DNA of 62,364 nt from Burkholderia sp. Bp9143 (GTDB lineage Bacteria; Pseudomonadota; Gammaproteobacteria; Burkholderiales; Burkholderiaceae), in assembly GCF_003853645.1 (NCBI RefSeq), contig NZ_QTPO01000051.1, forward strand, positions 1 to 62,364, given 5' to 3'. The position numbers and the translations under genes are program-made. Positions 62,020-62,364 of this stretch are shown here, one piece after another. Within the stretch, counting starts at the first letter, position 1. Every line of letters begins with the position of its first letter. The notes beneath the pieces were generated by a model. That model was not told the DNA's origin and made no database searches. It saw nothing but the letters and a program-made list of their open reading frames with translations.

Positions 62020-62364
62020 ATGCGCCCAGAACTGATAGACGACGAGCTGTGGTCACTCATCGAACCTTTGCTGCCGAAGCGAGCGTCGCGGAACCGCCGC
62101 TATGCGGGACGCAAGCCGACGCCGGACCGAGCGGTGCTGACCGGCATCGTATTCGTGCTGCGCTCGGGCATCGCCTGGAATCTGCTGCCGCAAGAAATGG
62201 GCTGCGGCTCAGGCACCGCGTGCTGGCGGCGGTTGGTTGCATGGCAGGAGGCGGGCGTCTGGCAACGCATCCACGAGACGCTGCTGTCAGAGTTACGCCG
62301 TCGTGGCCAACTCGACATGGCACGCGCCATTGTCGACAGCTCTTCGGTTCGCGCGATGCTGGCG
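62020..62364 (+). CDS. IS5-family transposase, 5' part
   Basis: 115 codons from ATG 62020 (GGAAG upstream) to the window edge. N-terminus RPELIDDELWSLIEPLLP, then RYAGRKPTPDRAVLTGIVFV and LRSGIAWNLLPQEMGCGSG are typical of the IS5 family (IS402-like, DUF4096 N-terminal domain); the visible end IVDSSSVRA contains the first catalytic Asp. The 3' part and right inverted repeat lie outside. Confidence 0.9.
   Translation, partial: MRPELIDDELWSLIEPLLPKRASRNRRYAGRKPTPDRAVLTGIVFVLRSGIAWNLLPQEMGCGSGTACWRRLVAWQEAGVWQRIHETLLSELRRRGQLDMARAIVDSSSVRAMLA

Overview
The window is GC-rich with strong G/C third-position bias. Gene content (hydroxyproline and gentisate catabolism, MocR/LysR/MarR regulators, several AAHS/DHA2/APC transporters) points to a Burkholderia, most likely the B. 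cepacia complex and perhaps a secondary chromosome. That placement is an inference from gene content, not from a marker gene.

Layout. 1-9361: a transglutaminase / alpha-E / circularly permuted ATP-grasp cluster (predicted amide-bond or peptide-modifying system), in which one transglutaminase paralogue has Ser where the catalytic Cys belongs. 9432-12714: proline iminopeptidase, an OafA-type acyltransferase and an exported protein. 12879-16017: a lower-GC patch of small orphan membrane proteins with repeats and no recognisable function. 16311-23529 (minus): a seven-gene translationally coupled operon (CDP-alcohol phosphatidyltransferase, 2OG-Fe(II) oxygenase, flippase-like membrane protein, nucleotidyltransferase, PEP mutase-nucleotidyltransferase fusion, phosphonopyruvate decarboxylase, AEP transaminase). 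It should make 2-aminoethylphosphonate, activate it with a nucleotide, and attach it to a lipid or other alcohol: a predicted phosphonolipid/phosphonoglycan pathway.

24172-34691: AarC-type CoA-transferase, a DHA2 exporter with a divergent MarR regulator, a MerR regulator, a helix-hairpin-helix protein, an RpoD-like alternative sigma factor, two envelope proteins and ilvD. 34958-43625: trans-4-hydroxyproline utilisation (reductase, semialdehyde dehydrogenase, permease, epimerase, three-subunit D-hydroxyproline dehydrogenase). A tandem 104-bp repeat sits exactly at the stop/start overlap between two dehydrogenase subunit genes. 43671-49966: 3-hydroxybenzoate-gentisate pathway with LysR regulator and transporter. 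50040-51295: a persulfide-sensor-like ArsR regulator with a clear operator and two YeeE/YedE sulfur-transport half proteins. 51424-53882: DUF2917 protein, MocR regulator, and a small gene with two LexA-type boxes.

54197-62364: a lower-GC Tn7-like transposition module (minus): TnsA-TnsB fusion with an intact DDE triad but a degenerate TnsA-like nuclease domain, TnsC-type ATPase, and two paralogous TniQ proteins with a tnsC remnant between them showing how they duplicated. Upstream lies a compact promoter-palindrome-terminator unit that could encode a small RNA, and then an IS5-family transposase cut by the window edge. I found no CRISPR array, rRNA or tRNA. The transposition module and the phosphonate operon are the best candidates for under-described biology.
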